Part shown: positions 28,808 through 37,571 of the stretch, piece by piece
Position numbering within the stretch: the stretch's first letter is position 1
Layout: each line of letters begins with the position of its first letter
Source of the DNA: Parapedobacter sp042666505
GTDB lineage: Bacteria > Bacteroidota > Bacteroidia > Sphingobacteriales > Sphingobacteriaceae
Reading direction: 5' to 3'
Length of the DNA stretch: 64,000 nt
Assembly (NCBI RefSeq): GCF_042666505.1
Contig: NZ_JBHTDN010000015.1
Location: forward strand, 8,253 to 72,252
The notes under the pieces: model-generated
Database searches by the model: none
What the model was told of the DNA's origin: nothing
The model's input: only the letters and a program-made list of their open reading frames with translations
Position numbers and translations under genes: made by a program

Positions 28808-29743
28808 ATGGACAACACGGTACGAAAAGGGCGAATATTGGTAACCGGTGCGGCCGGCTTGGTGGGTAAGGCGCTGATCCCCGCGTTGGTTAGCAGAGGC
28901 TATGCCGTCAACGCCCTAAGCAGGAGCGAGCGGACCTCCGAATTGCCGCAGGTTCGATTCTTTCAATGGGATGTTGCTGAAAAGAAGGTGGATCAGTCCT
29001 GCCTGGACGGCGTCAATGCCATTATTCATTTGGCTGGCGAAAACATAGCGGCCCTTCCGTGGAGCAATCGGCGGAAACAGCTGCTACGCGACAGTCGCAT
29101 CCAATCCATTTTATTGCTTTATAATCTGCTCCGCCAACATCAACGACATGAGGTCATGACGGTGGTTTCCGCTTCCGCTTCAGGATATTACGGCGATAGG
29201 GGCGACGAGTGGATGACGGAAGATAAGCCTGCGGCCACGGACTTCCTGGGGCAAACCTGCCGGGATTGGGAGCATACGGTGTCGAAAGGAAAAACACTGG
29301 GGTTGCGAGCGGTTTCGTTGAGGAGTGGGGTTATCCTGTCCACCCAGGGAGGCATTTTTCCCAGATTTGCCGGTCTGATTCGGAAGGGGGTGGGAACGGT
29401 CCCCGGTTCGGGCAGGCAATGGATGCCGTGGATACACCTATCCGATGCGGTCGCGATGTATATTTTTGCCTTGGAACACAACGGTATACACGGTGTTTAC
29501 AACATGGCTGCGCCGGAACCGGTTACTTTTTCCGGATTCATCCGTACCCTTGCGGAGAAATTAAAGAAGCCCCTATGGCTGCCAAATATCCCACGATTCG
29601 TATTAAAAGCGGTGATGGGACAGATGAGTGAGATGCTGGTCTCCAGCACACGCATGTCGGCAGAAAAAATTCAAAATGCGGGCTTCCAATTCCGGTATCC
29701 CGAACTGAAGGCGGCCGTAGAATCGCTTACTCTGCGGCCTTGA
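28808..29743 (+). CDS. TIGR01777-type SDR epimerase (YfcH/SDR39U1 family)
   Basis: 311 residues. The Rossmann motif GAAGLVGKAL is at about residues 14-23, and IIHLAGENIAALPWSNRRK, SASASGYYGDRGDEW and the C-terminal GFQFRYPELKAAVE are hallmarks of this family, which spans bacteria to human SDR39U1. The reaction is unknown; an NADP-dependent sugar epimerase-like fold is assumed. The last 17 bp overlap the convergent gene ending at 29727. Confidence 0.85.
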   Translation: MDNTVRKGRILVTGAAGLVGKALIPALVSRGYAVNALSRSERTSELPQVRFFQWDVAEKKVDQSCLDGVNAIIHLAGENIAALPWSNRRKQLLRDSRIQSILLLYNLLRQHQRHEVMTVVSASASGYYGDRGDEWMTEDKPAATDFLGQTCRDWEHTVSKGKTLGLRAVSLRSGVILSTQGGIFPRFAGLIRKGVGTVPGSGRQWMPWIHLSDAVAMYIFALEHNGIHGVYNMAAPEPVTFSGFIRTLAEKLKKPLWLPNIPRFVLKAVMGQMSEMLVSSTRMSAEKIQNAGFQFRYPELKAAVESLTLRP

Positions 29744-30371
29744 CCGTACGCTTTCCATCCCGACCGGGTGTTCCGGAATATACCTGGCCCTGCGAGAGGT
29801 TGCTCAGCGGTCTGCCGGGCGCCCCCATATTGATCAAACTGTAGATGTTGGAAAGCTCACTTTGTGGATTTACCCGGTATCCGCCGGCTCTCGTATCAAT
29901 CTGCAGGTAGTGGTCTGATTTTTTATCCTCGCTTTGAGGCACAATGCCACTGGCGTCGTAGGTAAAATTTACGTCACCGCCGTCACCATTGGGAAAGGTA
30001 CGCGAACCGTTATTGCGCGCATCCTGTCCGCCTGCGAGCACATACAACGCGCCCAGTTTTTCAAATCGCATGTGAATGTCGAAGTCGGTGCCGTTGTTTT
30101 TTCCATCCGTGCCGAACACATACGCCCGCTTGTCGATCTCTGCATGACCAACATCCAGTTTCACGTCTTTCTTCCCATAAAACACCAATTGGCTCCGGTC
30201 AGCCATGATCAACGTGTCGATACGTATGACCAACGATGAATCCCTGCCGCCGCTATAAACTTCCTTTTTCTTCTTGCCGATGGATAATTTTCCGATATGC
30301 AATGTATCGGTCTCTTGAGCAAATACGCCTACTGAGCATAGCGTTAAAATGAACACAATGAGATTTCTCAT
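29727..30371 (-). CDS. Secreted protein of unknown function
   Basis: 214 residues. A clear signal peptide ends at VGVFAQ. The mature part has a Lys-rich stretch (GKLSIGKKKKE), strand-like repeats, Gly/Asn-rich segments (GGQDARNNGSRTFPNGDGG) and a C-terminus rich in Gly and Ser. I do not recognise a family. The pattern suggests a periplasmic or surface beta-structure. It overlaps the 3' end of the epimerase gene by 17 bp and is divergent from the TonB receptor gene. Confidence 0.55.
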   Translation of the reverse strand: MRNLIVFILTLCSVGVFAQETDTLHIGKLSIGKKKKEVYSGGRDSSLVIRIDTLIMADRSQLVFYGKKDVKLDVGHAEIDKRAYVFGTDGKNNGTDFDIHMRFEKLGALYVLAGGQDARNNGSRTFPNGDGGDVNFTYDASGIVPQSEDKKSDHYLQIDTRAGGYRVNPQSELSNIYSLINMGAPGRPLSNLSQGQVYSGTPGRDGKRTVKAAE

Positions 30372-30465
30372 GAACGATGTCCTCCTTCATTTCTAAGACA
30401 TTTTTCGGTCGGTAAAGTTTAATTCGTGCGACAATTATCACTAATTTCGTCCCAAGTTCTTATCC

Positions 30466-32538
30466 ATGATACGTGTTATTCTTTTCTGTACATTACTTAT
30501 CCCCGCATTGCCGTCGGTCGCTATAGCGCTCCAGGACACCACAACACATCTGGCGGAGGTGACGGTAAAGGCTTATTTTCGCGAGCAGCCGCTGCTGAGG
30601 CTCACGACTTCGGCAGGGGTAGTCGGCCAAACGGCCTTAGGGCATCAGAGCGGCACGACGTTATTACCGGCCATCAATACCGTCCCCGGTGTACGGATGG
30701 AAGAACGTTCTCCCGGTAGCTACCGGCTTTCTCTCCGGGGTAGCTTGCTGCGCTCGCCTTTCGGCGTCCGCAACGTCAAGGTATACCTGGATGAGATACC
30801 GCTTACCGATGCCGGTGGAAATACGTACATAAACTTGCTGGATGCGGGTAGCATTGCCGGCATTGAAGTGCTGAAGGGGCCGGATGGCAGCCTTTTCGGG
30901 GCAAACTCCGGCGGAGTGGTGCTGATTCGGCCGCAGGGCATGAACGATGGACAGGATCATCAAGCATCCTTGCGTATCAATGGAGGATCTTTTGGATTGT
31001 TCCATCAGCAGTTCGCTGCTGCACTGAATCCGTCGCCCGGTTATCGGTTTGGTGTCAGTCAGGCATACCAACGGGCAGATGGTTATCGACAGAATTCCGC
31101 GATGAAGCGGGCCGCCTTCCAGACGGTACAGCGATGGAACTACCGGCCGGAAAGTGAATTGCGCTTAATCGCCTTGTATTCAGATCTGCGTTATCTCACC
31201 CCCGGCGGGCTCACCGAGGCGCAGTACACCGAAGATCCGAAGCTTGCCCGGCCGGCCACGCCGGCCACACCGGGAGCGCTGGAACAACGGGCGGGCATCG
31301 TCAACAAGACGTTCATCGGCGGCTTGGTTCATGATACCCGGATCGGGCACCGGCTGAGGCATGTAGCTACGGTGTTTGGTTCACATACCGATTTCAGCAA
31401 TCCCTTTATTACCAATTATGAAATCCGTAACGAAGCTAATGTAGGGTTCCGGACTTACCTGGATTATACGGGAGGGAGTTCCGGTGCATTTTCCTGGCAT
31501 GCCAATGTAGGAATGGAATGGCAGTATGGAAAAAATGATTTTGCCAACTATGAAAACCACGGGGGCGTACGTGGAGAGGCTATGGCGATCGACGCCCTGC
31601 GGAGTAACCAGCACTTTTATTTTGCGCGCCTCAGCGCCGATGCATATCAGCGCCTATTGCTGGAAACCTCGTTAAGCCTCAATTACTACGGCTATCGGTT
31701 CAGGACCCTTTTTCCGGAACGTGAACCCCGGTATAGCCGACGGACATTCGATGGAGAATGGATGCCACGGGTCGCATTATCCTACCTGTTCGGCCCGCAG
31801 TGGGTAGGACGCGCATCGGTTTCACGAGGATATTCGCCACCTACCCTCGAGGAGGTCCGTGCGTCCGATCAGCTTATAAATACCGCGCTTAATGCCGAAA
31901 CCGGATGGAATTACGAGACCGGCTTCCGGTGGCAGACCCTCAATCGCCGGGTAATTGTCGATGGTTCGGTATTTTACTATCGCATGCAAGATGCCATTAT
32001 CCGGCAGATACTGGAAACAGACGCTGAATTTTTTGACAACGCGGGTGGAGTCACCCAGCGGGGAGCGGAACTATCGGCTTCGGCTTGGGTGGTCGCACCC
32101 GATAAGACGGGGTGGTTGCGCGGATTACAGCTGGGGTCCAACCTGACACTGAGCAAATTCCGTTTTGGTGACTACCGCATTGGAGACGATGATTTTACCG
32201 GTAACAAACTTACAGGCGTACCCGCAACCAACCTGGTCAGCAGTTTGCTGATGAGATTTCCCAAAGGGCTAGCCGCGTACGCGATGCACACGTATACCTC
32301 GGCGATTCCGTTGAACGATGCAAATACCGTATTCGCAGATGCGTACCACCTCTTGCAGGCGAAACTCACCTGGGATAAACCGCTGGGCAACCGAATGACT
32401 TTCCAGGTGTTTGCTGGTGGGGATAACCTGCTGAACCAACGTTACAGTCTGGGAAATGATATCAACGCCTTTGGTGGCCGGTTTTTCAACGCGGCCTCGC
32501 CAAGGAACTTTTATGGAGGCATTGCGGTTCGATATTAG
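30466..32538 (+). CDS. TonB-dependent outer-membrane receptor
   Basis: 690 residues. After a signal peptide (about residues 1-23) comes a TonB-box-like HLAEVTVKA stretch, a plug domain (about 50-160; PAINTVPGVRMEERSPGSYRLSLRG is split here, then VYLDEIPLTDAGGNTYINLLD and GANSGGVVLIRP) and a barrel ending in NFYGGIAVRY with a terminal aromatic. It lacks the SusC-type N-terminal domain and has no SusD partner, so siderophore or metal-chelate uptake is more likely than glycans. A TAATTTCG -7-like element is at 30442-30449. Confidence 0.9.
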   Translation: MIRVILFCTLLIPALPSVAIALQDTTTHLAEVTVKAYFREQPLLRLTTSAGVVGQTALGHQSGTTLLPAINTVPGVRMEERSPGSYRLSLRGSLLRSPFGVRNVKVYLDEIPLTDAGGNTYINLLDAGSIAGIEVLKGPDGSLFGANSGGVVLIRPQGMNDGQDHQASLRINGGSFGLFHQQFAAALNPSPGYRFGVSQAYQRADGYRQNSAMKRAAFQTVQRWNYRPESELRLIALYSDLRYLTPGGLTEAQYTEDPKLARPATPATPGALEQRAGIVNKTFIGGLVHDTRIGHRLRHVATVFGSHTDFSNPFITNYEIRNEANVGFRTYLDYTGGSSGAFSWHANVGMEWQYGKNDFANYENHGGVRGEAMAIDALRSNQHFYFARLSADAYQRLLLETSLSLNYYGYRFRTLFPEREPRYSRRTFDGEWMPRVALSYLFGPQWVGRASVSRGYSPPTLEEVRASDQLINTALNAETGWNYETGFRWQTLNRRVIVDGSVFYYRMQDAIIRQILETDAEFFDNAGGVTQRGAELSASAWVVAPDKTGWLRGLQLGSNLTLSKFRFGDYRIGDDDFTGNKLTGVPATNLVSSLLMRFPKGLAAYAMHTYTSAIPLNDANTVFADAYHLLQAKLTWDKPLGNRMTFQVFAGGDNLLNQRYSLGNDINAFGGRFFNAASPRNFYGGIAVRY

Positions 32539-32568
32539 CCGCGTTCCCTTATTGGTCAGCATAAAAAA

Positions 32569-32598
32569 AAGCTGCCTTAACCGAAGTTGAGGCAGCTT
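32569..32598 (-). terminator. Intrinsic terminator of the OmpA-family gene
   Basis: Inverted repeat 32569-32580 with 32587-32598 (12 bp with one G-T wobble, 6-nt loop), followed on the minus strand by eight T. It lies 19 bp after the OmpA gene stop. In the plus direction there is no T-run, so it serves the minus-strand gene. Confidence 0.8.
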
Positions 32599-32617
32599 CC
32601 TGAACCGGATCGATCCG

Positions 32618-33967
32618 TTAATACAAGGTAAATTCTACCCGGCGGTTTTGCTGGCGGCCTTCCGCCGTATCGTTGTTTGCGATCGGCTGCGTTGGACCGT
32701 AACCCGTCGCTTCAATGCGCGAGGGATTGGCACCCTTGCTCACCAGATATGCTTTGACCGCTTCTGCACGCTCTTTCGATAAGCGCATGTTGGTCTGCAT
32801 TGAGCCGGTGTTATCGGTGTGACCCGCTAACTTCAGACTGAAATTTTTCTCGATCAGCAACGCAGCGACCTTATTGAGGCTGGCATGCGACGTGGAGCGG
32901 ATGGTAGCTTTGCCAAGGTCGAATTCAAGATTTTGAATCGCTTCATCCACAACTTTGCGGTCTTCTTCGGTCACGGTAATTTGTTGGATGACCGGTGCTT
33001 TCTGTTCCGGCAACGGGCAGCCTGCACCGTCTACCTTGGTGTTGGATGGGGTGCCCGGGCACTTGTCGTAGAGATTCGCTACGCCATCGTGATCCTCGTC
33101 GGCGAGATCTCCGTATAAACGTTCCATTTGTGAGCGGAGCTTTTCATTTTCTGCTTTCCGCGCTTCCAATTCGGCTTTTTGCGCCACCAATTCGTCGTAT
33201 TGTTCGATATAAGCCTTTTTCAACGAAGCAACCGGATTGCTGTTTCCCAAATAGGGCTTAGATGGGCTACCCAAGGCAAATTCCACGCCGGCATGGGTAT
33301 AGGAAAACAAATCGTTCTTGTATTGCCCACCCGGTTTGCCGTCGAAGTCTTGGTTTGCCCAATTCAGCTGATAACCCAGGTCAATATTGACGCCGTTGGC
33401 TACGGCAAATTTAAAACCGAAATCTGCCGGGATGTACAGCTTGGTTTGCTTTTCGGCAGTTGCCGCATTTCCCTCCGCATCGATCGTTGTGGTCTTGAAG
33501 TTGAGTGCACCGGCACCGATAGCGATATAGGGTTTGATGACACTGTTAGCAAATTGCCAGTTGATATTGGCCAGCGTAAACTCGGCCGACAAAGCGGCGG
33601 ACCATGGGGTTTTCGTTTCAAATTCGCGGATGTTGCCGGGTGTGGCCGACACGGCCGACTCATCGATGCCGCCCACTTTGCCTCCCAGGTATTGGGCCTT
33701 TAATCCGAAGGACGGAGAAATTTGCCGCTTGATGTAAGCACTGTACCCGACGTTATGCCGGACTTTATCGAATCCATCACGGTTAAGTCCGACGATGTTC
33801 CACTGGTTTAATACGCCGCCATTGATGCCAATAGACCAAGTGCGGTAATTGGCGGGCGCCAAAAAGGGGGGCTCCTGAGCAGAATGTTCTTGCGCCCTGA
33901 GTTGCGGGACAGCCAGCATGCCGGCGATTGCCAGTACACCCGCGCCGCTTAGTTTAATTCTCGTCAT
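32618..33967 (-). CDS. OmpA-family outer-membrane protein with thrombospondin-type repeat
   Basis: 449 residues. Signal peptide to about residue 25 (QLRAQ); an eight-strand barrel of about 40-240; a coiled coil of about 248-285 rich in Glu, Lys and Ala; a short calcium-binding thrombospondin type 3-like motif (DEDHDGVANLYDKCPGTP); and a C-terminal OmpA peptidoglycan-binding domain with LAGHTDNTGS and LSKERAEAVKAYLVSKG. It anchors the outer membrane to peptidoglycan. Closed by the terminator at 32569-32598. Confidence 0.92.
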   Translation of the reverse strand: MTRIKLSGAGVLAIAGMLAVPQLRAQEHSAQEPPFLAPANYRTWSIGINGGVLNQWNIVGLNRDGFDKVRHNVGYSAYIKRQISPSFGLKAQYLGGKVGGIDESAVSATPGNIREFETKTPWSAALSAEFTLANINWQFANSVIKPYIAIGAGALNFKTTTIDAEGNAATAEKQTKLYIPADFGFKFAVANGVNIDLGYQLNWANQDFDGKPGGQYKNDLFSYTHAGVEFALGSPSKPYLGNSNPVASLKKAYIEQYDELVAQKAELEARKAENEKLRSQMERLYGDLADEDHDGVANLYDKCPGTPSNTKVDGAGCPLPEQKAPVIQQITVTEEDRKVVDEAIQNLEFDLGKATIRSTSHASLNKVAALLIEKNFSLKLAGHTDNTGSMQTNMRLSKERAEAVKAYLVSKGANPSRIEATGYGPTQPIANNDTAEGRQQNRRVEFTLY

Positions 33968-34157
33968 ACGTTTGATTTTGCGATAATTAATTTATTTTAA
34001 CTTCGGGATATGCAAAAGACAGGCCAAATAAAAAAAGAAGCCTTTCGCGTTGGTCAGCCGGTGCCTCGGGAGGTACAAGAATGGCCAAAGAATTACGCAG
34101 TTTCGAAAAATTATGTCTAATTTCGAAGCCGTTAAACAACGATAACAAGAGAATACC

Positions 34158-35237
34158 ATGAGTTTGAAAGATTTTAAAGGAGTTGTTACCGGAGATGCAG
34201 TTCAGGAATTGTTCGAAGCAGCCAAGACCCATAAATTTGCCCTGCCTGCGGTCAACGTAATTGGTACGAATTCCATTAACGCGGTAATGGAGACCGCGAA
34301 AGCCGTGAATTCGCCGGTAATTATCCAGCTGTCTAACGGCGGTGCGCAGTTTTATGCAGGTAAATCATTAAATAACGACGGCTTAAAAGCGTGTATCCTC
34401 GGAGCGGTATCGGCCGCTCAGCACGTTCATCTGCTGGCAGAGCACTATGGCGTAGCCGTTATCCTTCATACAGACCATGCAGCGAAAAAGTTACTTCCCT
34501 GGATCGACGGCTTGCTTGACCATGGCGAGCAATTTTTTAAGACCCACGGAAAGCCGTTGTTTTCTTCCCACATGCTCGATCTGTCTGAAGAACCCATCGA
34601 AGAAAATATCGAGATCTCAAAAAAATACTTGACCCGGATGAAACCGCTAGGCATGACGGTGGAGATCGAACTGGGCGTAACCGGCGGGGAAGAAGACGGC
34701 GTGGACAATTCGGACGTGGACAGCGCCAAGCTATACACGCAGCCCGAGGAAGTTGCCTATGCCTATGAAGAGCTCAAAAGCGTAAGCGATAAGTTTACCG
34801 TAGCGGCTGCTTTCGGCAATGTGCACGGTGTGTACAAACCCGGTAATGTAAAACTGCAACCCATTATCCTCCACAATTCGCAGGAATATATCCGGCAGAA
34901 ATTTGGTCTATCGGCAGAAAAACCGGTCAATTTCGTGTTCCACGGCGGATCCGGCTCTGCTCCGGAAGAAATTACGGAAGCCATTTCCTATGGAGCCATC
35001 AAAATGAACATCGATACCGATATGCAGTGGGCGTTCTGGGATGGTGTCCGTGAATACTATCAAGCCAAAGAAGGCTATCTGCAAAGCCAGATCGGGAATC
35101 CCGAAGGACCCGATTCACCCAATAAGAAATATTACGATCCGCGTGTTTGGTTGCGCAAGGGCGAAGACACTTTTGTCAAGCGGCTTACACAAGCATTTGC
35201 CGAACTGAACGCACTGGATGTGAACAGCAAATTATAA
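34158..35237 (+). CDS. fbaA: Fructose-bisphosphate aldolase, class II
   Basis: 359 residues, class IIA length. A zinc-dependent cytoplasmic TIM barrel that cleaves fructose 1,6-bisphosphate to dihydroxyacetone phosphate and glyceraldehyde 3-phosphate. Motifs: VILHTDHAAKK (catalytic Asp and zinc His), VEIELGVTGGEEDGVDN (zinc region), AAFGNVHGVY and FHGGSGSAPEEI (zinc His and phosphate loop), and NIDTDMQWAFWDGVREY near the end. A -7-like TAATTTCG is at 34118-34125. Followed by its own terminator. Confidence 0.96.
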   Translation: MSLKDFKGVVTGDAVQELFEAAKTHKFALPAVNVIGTNSINAVMETAKAVNSPVIIQLSNGGAQFYAGKSLNNDGLKACILGAVSAAQHVHLLAEHYGVAVILHTDHAAKKLLPWIDGLLDHGEQFFKTHGKPLFSSHMLDLSEEPIEENIEISKKYLTRMKPLGMTVEIELGVTGGEEDGVDNSDVDSAKLYTQPEEVAYAYEELKSVSDKFTVAAAFGNVHGVYKPGNVKLQPIILHNSQEYIRQKFGLSAEKPVNFVFHGGSGSAPEEITEAISYGAIKMNIDTDMQWAFWDGVREYYQAKEGYLQSQIGNPEGPDSPNKKYYDPRVWLRKGEDTFVKRLTQAFAELNALDVNSKL

Positions 35238-35260
35238 CCTTTCACCTCCTTTCTGGTGTA

Positions 35261-35291
35261 AAACCCTTGCCCTTTCCGGCAAGGGTTTTTT
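35261..35291 (+). terminator. Intrinsic terminator of fbaA
   Basis: Perfect 11-bp stem 35261-35271 with 35278-35288, 6-nt loop, running straight into further T, 24 bp after the fbaA stop. Confidence 0.88.
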
Positions 35292-35374
35292 GCGTTAAAA
35301 ATACCCACAATTGAGTATTTTCTCCAGACGTCCCCCGTCGTAGATTTACCGCATATATACACATCGTAACAATC

Positions 35375-36001
35375 ATGAAAAACTACCGTCATTATTCCCT
35401 GAAGTGCGCCTTTATTCTGTGTGCGCTGATCGCAACTTCCTGTGCCAAGAACGAATCCAACCCCCAGGAAGAGGACAAGCCGGATGGCAACACGATTCCC
35501 AATTCCCTGCACATCGCCTTTGAAACCCCCCACTGGCAACGCCAAATCGATTGCACACACCTCGATCTTCAGCCATCTGATATGGCATCCGATAACACGA
35601 TTTTCTATGTGTTTGCTTCGTCGGAATCCACGCGTAACACGTTCGTGCTGTCCTATCCGAAGCATGCGAGCGAGTTGGAAAAGCCGGGTAACATCGGTAA
35701 ATTCCCGGTGGCTGAATATAGGAATCCGACCGGACCGTTCCAATATGGGATGATATTACCGCTGGATGACGACAAACTCGACTTCTCGCATGGCCGTCTG
35801 GTGAGCAAAGCCGGAAGTTCAGCGACGGAATTCACCGAAATTACGGAAATCAAGCGGGTAGGGACCGACGGCACCTACGCCCTGTTCCAGATCAAGGGTC
35901 GGTACGGTTTTAATTCCACGTTTCAGAAGGGTCTCAATGATGAAGCCGGCGACTACGTAAAAGGTACATTTCATTTAAAGGTACGGGCACTTATTGAATG
36001 A
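35375..36001 (+). CDS. Lipoprotein of unknown function
   Basis: 208 residues. Lipoprotein signal with lipobox IATSC (Cys23), an acidic linker (QEEDKPDGN), then a mainly beta domain with no motif I recognise. It has its own upstream gap of 84 bp after the fbaA terminator, containing an imperfect dyad (AAAATAC to GTATTTT, about 35296-35321) and no clear promoter match. It ends 19 bp before the guaA ATG, but a -7 element between the two suggests separate transcription of guaA. Confidence 0.6.
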   Translation: MKNYRHYSLKCAFILCALIATSCAKNESNPQEEDKPDGNTIPNSLHIAFETPHWQRQIDCTHLDLQPSDMASDNTIFYVFASSESTRNTFVLSYPKHASELEKPGNIGKFPVAEYRNPTGPFQYGMILPLDDDKLDFSHGRLVSKAGSSATEFTEITEIKRVGTDGTYALFQIKGRYGFNSTFQKGLNDEAGDYVKGTFHLKVRALIE

Positions 36002-36008
36002 ATTTCCG

Positions 36009-36016
36009 TACCTTTG
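36009..36016 (+). promoter_or_regulatory. -7 element directly before guaA
   Basis: TACCTTTG matches TAnnTTTG and ends 4 bases before the guaA ATG at 36021. Transcription would start at or within a few bases of the ATG, implying a leaderless or nearly leaderless mRNA. No good TTTG lies at -33. Confidence 0.4.
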
Positions 36017-36020
36017 GCGC

Positions 36021-37571
36021 ATGCCAGAAAAAATCATGATTCTTGATTTCGGCTCCCAATATACCCAATTGATAGCACGTAGGGTGAGGGAACTGAATGT
36101 TTACTGCGAAATTCATCCTTATAATCACCTGCCTGAGTTTGACGAAACGGTAAAGGGCGTTATTCTTTCGGGAAGCCCTTATTCGGTTCGCCAACCGGAT
36201 GCGCCCCAGGTCGACTTCCGGGCGCTCCAAACCCAGTTTCCGGTATTGGGGGTATGCTATGGAGCACAATACATTGCCCAGCATTCGGGAGGAGAAGTCG
36301 TCGCTTCGAAAATCCGCGAATACGGCCGGGCAAACCTTCATTTTGTTGACCATGGCAACCCGTTGCTGGCAGACGTTCCTGTGGATTCTCAGGTATGGAT
36401 GTCGCACGGCGATACCATTTCCGACATTCCCGCTGATTTTGAGATCATTGCCAGTACCGACAAGGTGAAGGTAGCGGCATACCACGTAAAAGGCACCCGG
36501 ACGTACGGCATCCAGTTCCACCCGGAAGTAACCCACAGTACGGATGGCACTACCTTGCTGAAAAATTTCGTCGTCGATATCTGCGGCTGTACGCCTTCGT
36601 GGACCGCCGATGCCTTCGTGGAAACAACGGTAGCGGCACTCAAAGAGAAACTGGCCGATGATCACGTCATTATGGCGTTATCCGGAGGAGTGGATTCTAC
36701 GGTAGCGGCAGTCTTACTCCATCAGGCCATCGGCAAAAACCTCCACTGCATCTTCGTGGACCATGGATTGTTGCGCAAAAACGAATACGAACAGGTGCTG
36801 GAATCGTATCAGCACATGGGGCTCAATATCAAGGGGGTAAATGCAAAAGATCGATTTTACCAAAAATTGGCCGGTGTGAGCGATCCCGAGCGGAAACGCA
36901 AAATCATCGGTGCCGCATTTATCGACGAGTTTGATGAAGCGGCACACGCCGTTCAGTCTGAACTGCCCGAAGGAGTGTCGGTTAAATGGCTCGGTCAGGG
37001 AACGATTTATCCGGATGTCATTGAATCCATTTCCGTAAAGGGCCCATCGGCCACCATCAAATCCCACCACAACGTTGGCGGGCTGCCCGATTTCATGAAA
37101 TTGAAAGTGGTCGAGCCGCTTAATACCCTTTTCAAAGACGAAGTGCGCAGGGTGGGAAAAGCCTTGGGCGTAGCGCCCAATATCCTGGGGCGGCATCCCT
37201 TTCCCGGACCGGGGCTCGCCATCCGGATTCTGGGTGAGATCACCGCAGAAAAGGTACGGATTTTGCAGGAAGCTGATGATATTTACATCCGCAATCTGCG
37301 CGAATCGGGCTGGTACGATAAAGTGTGGCAGGCGGGCACCATTTTCCTGCCTGTACAATCGGTAGGCGTGATGGGCGACGAACGTACCTATGAACACGTG
37401 GTAGCGTTGCGTGCAGTGGGTTCGCTTGACGGGATGACCGCAGATTGGGTGCACCTGCCTTACGAGTTACTGGCAAAGATATCAAACGAAATAATCAATC
37501 ACGTAAAGGGTATAAACAGGGTTGTATATGATATTAGTTCGAAACCGCCAGCTACGATTGAATGGGAATAA
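36021..37571 (+). CDS. guaA: GMP synthase, glutamine-hydrolysing
   Basis: 516 residues. Converts XMP, ATP and glutamine to GMP. The class I glutamine amidotransferase domain (1-195) has Cys79 in GVCYGAQY and the His-Glu pair in QFHPEVTHS. The ATP pyrophosphatase domain carries the P-loop-like SGGVDSTVAAVL, and the C-terminal dimerisation domain ends in KPPATIEWE, the canonical end. The ATG at 36021 (MPEKIMILDFGSQY) gives the normal N-terminus; an earlier start at 35994 overlaps the upstream gene. Confidence 0.96.
   Translation: MPEKIMILDFGSQYTQLIARRVRELNVYCEIHPYNHLPEFDETVKGVILSGSPYSVRQPDAPQVDFRALQTQFPVLGVCYGAQYIAQHSGGEVVASKIREYGRANLHFVDHGNPLLADVPVDSQVWMSHGDTISDIPADFEIIASTDKVKVAAYHVKGTRTYGIQFHPEVTHSTDGTTLLKNFVVDICGCTPSWTADAFVETTVAALKEKLADDHVIMALSGGVDSTVAAVLLHQAIGKNLHCIFVDHGLLRKNEYEQVLESYQHMGLNIKGVNAKDRFYQKLAGVSDPERKRKIIGAAFIDEFDEAAHAVQSELPEGVSVKWLGQGTIYPDVIESISVKGPSATIKSHHNVGGLPDFMKLKVVEPLNTLFKDEVRRVGKALGVAPNILGRHPFPGPGLAIRILGEITAEKVRILQEADDIYIRNLRESGWYDKVWQAGTIFLPVQSVGVMGDERTYEHVVALRAVGSLDGMTADWVHLPYELLAKISNEIINHVKGINRVVYDISSKPPATIEWE

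Noticed and set aside
36714..37454. A 246-codon minus-strand frame inside guaA
   Set aside because: It lies entirely antisense to a complete guaA with all catalytic motifs.
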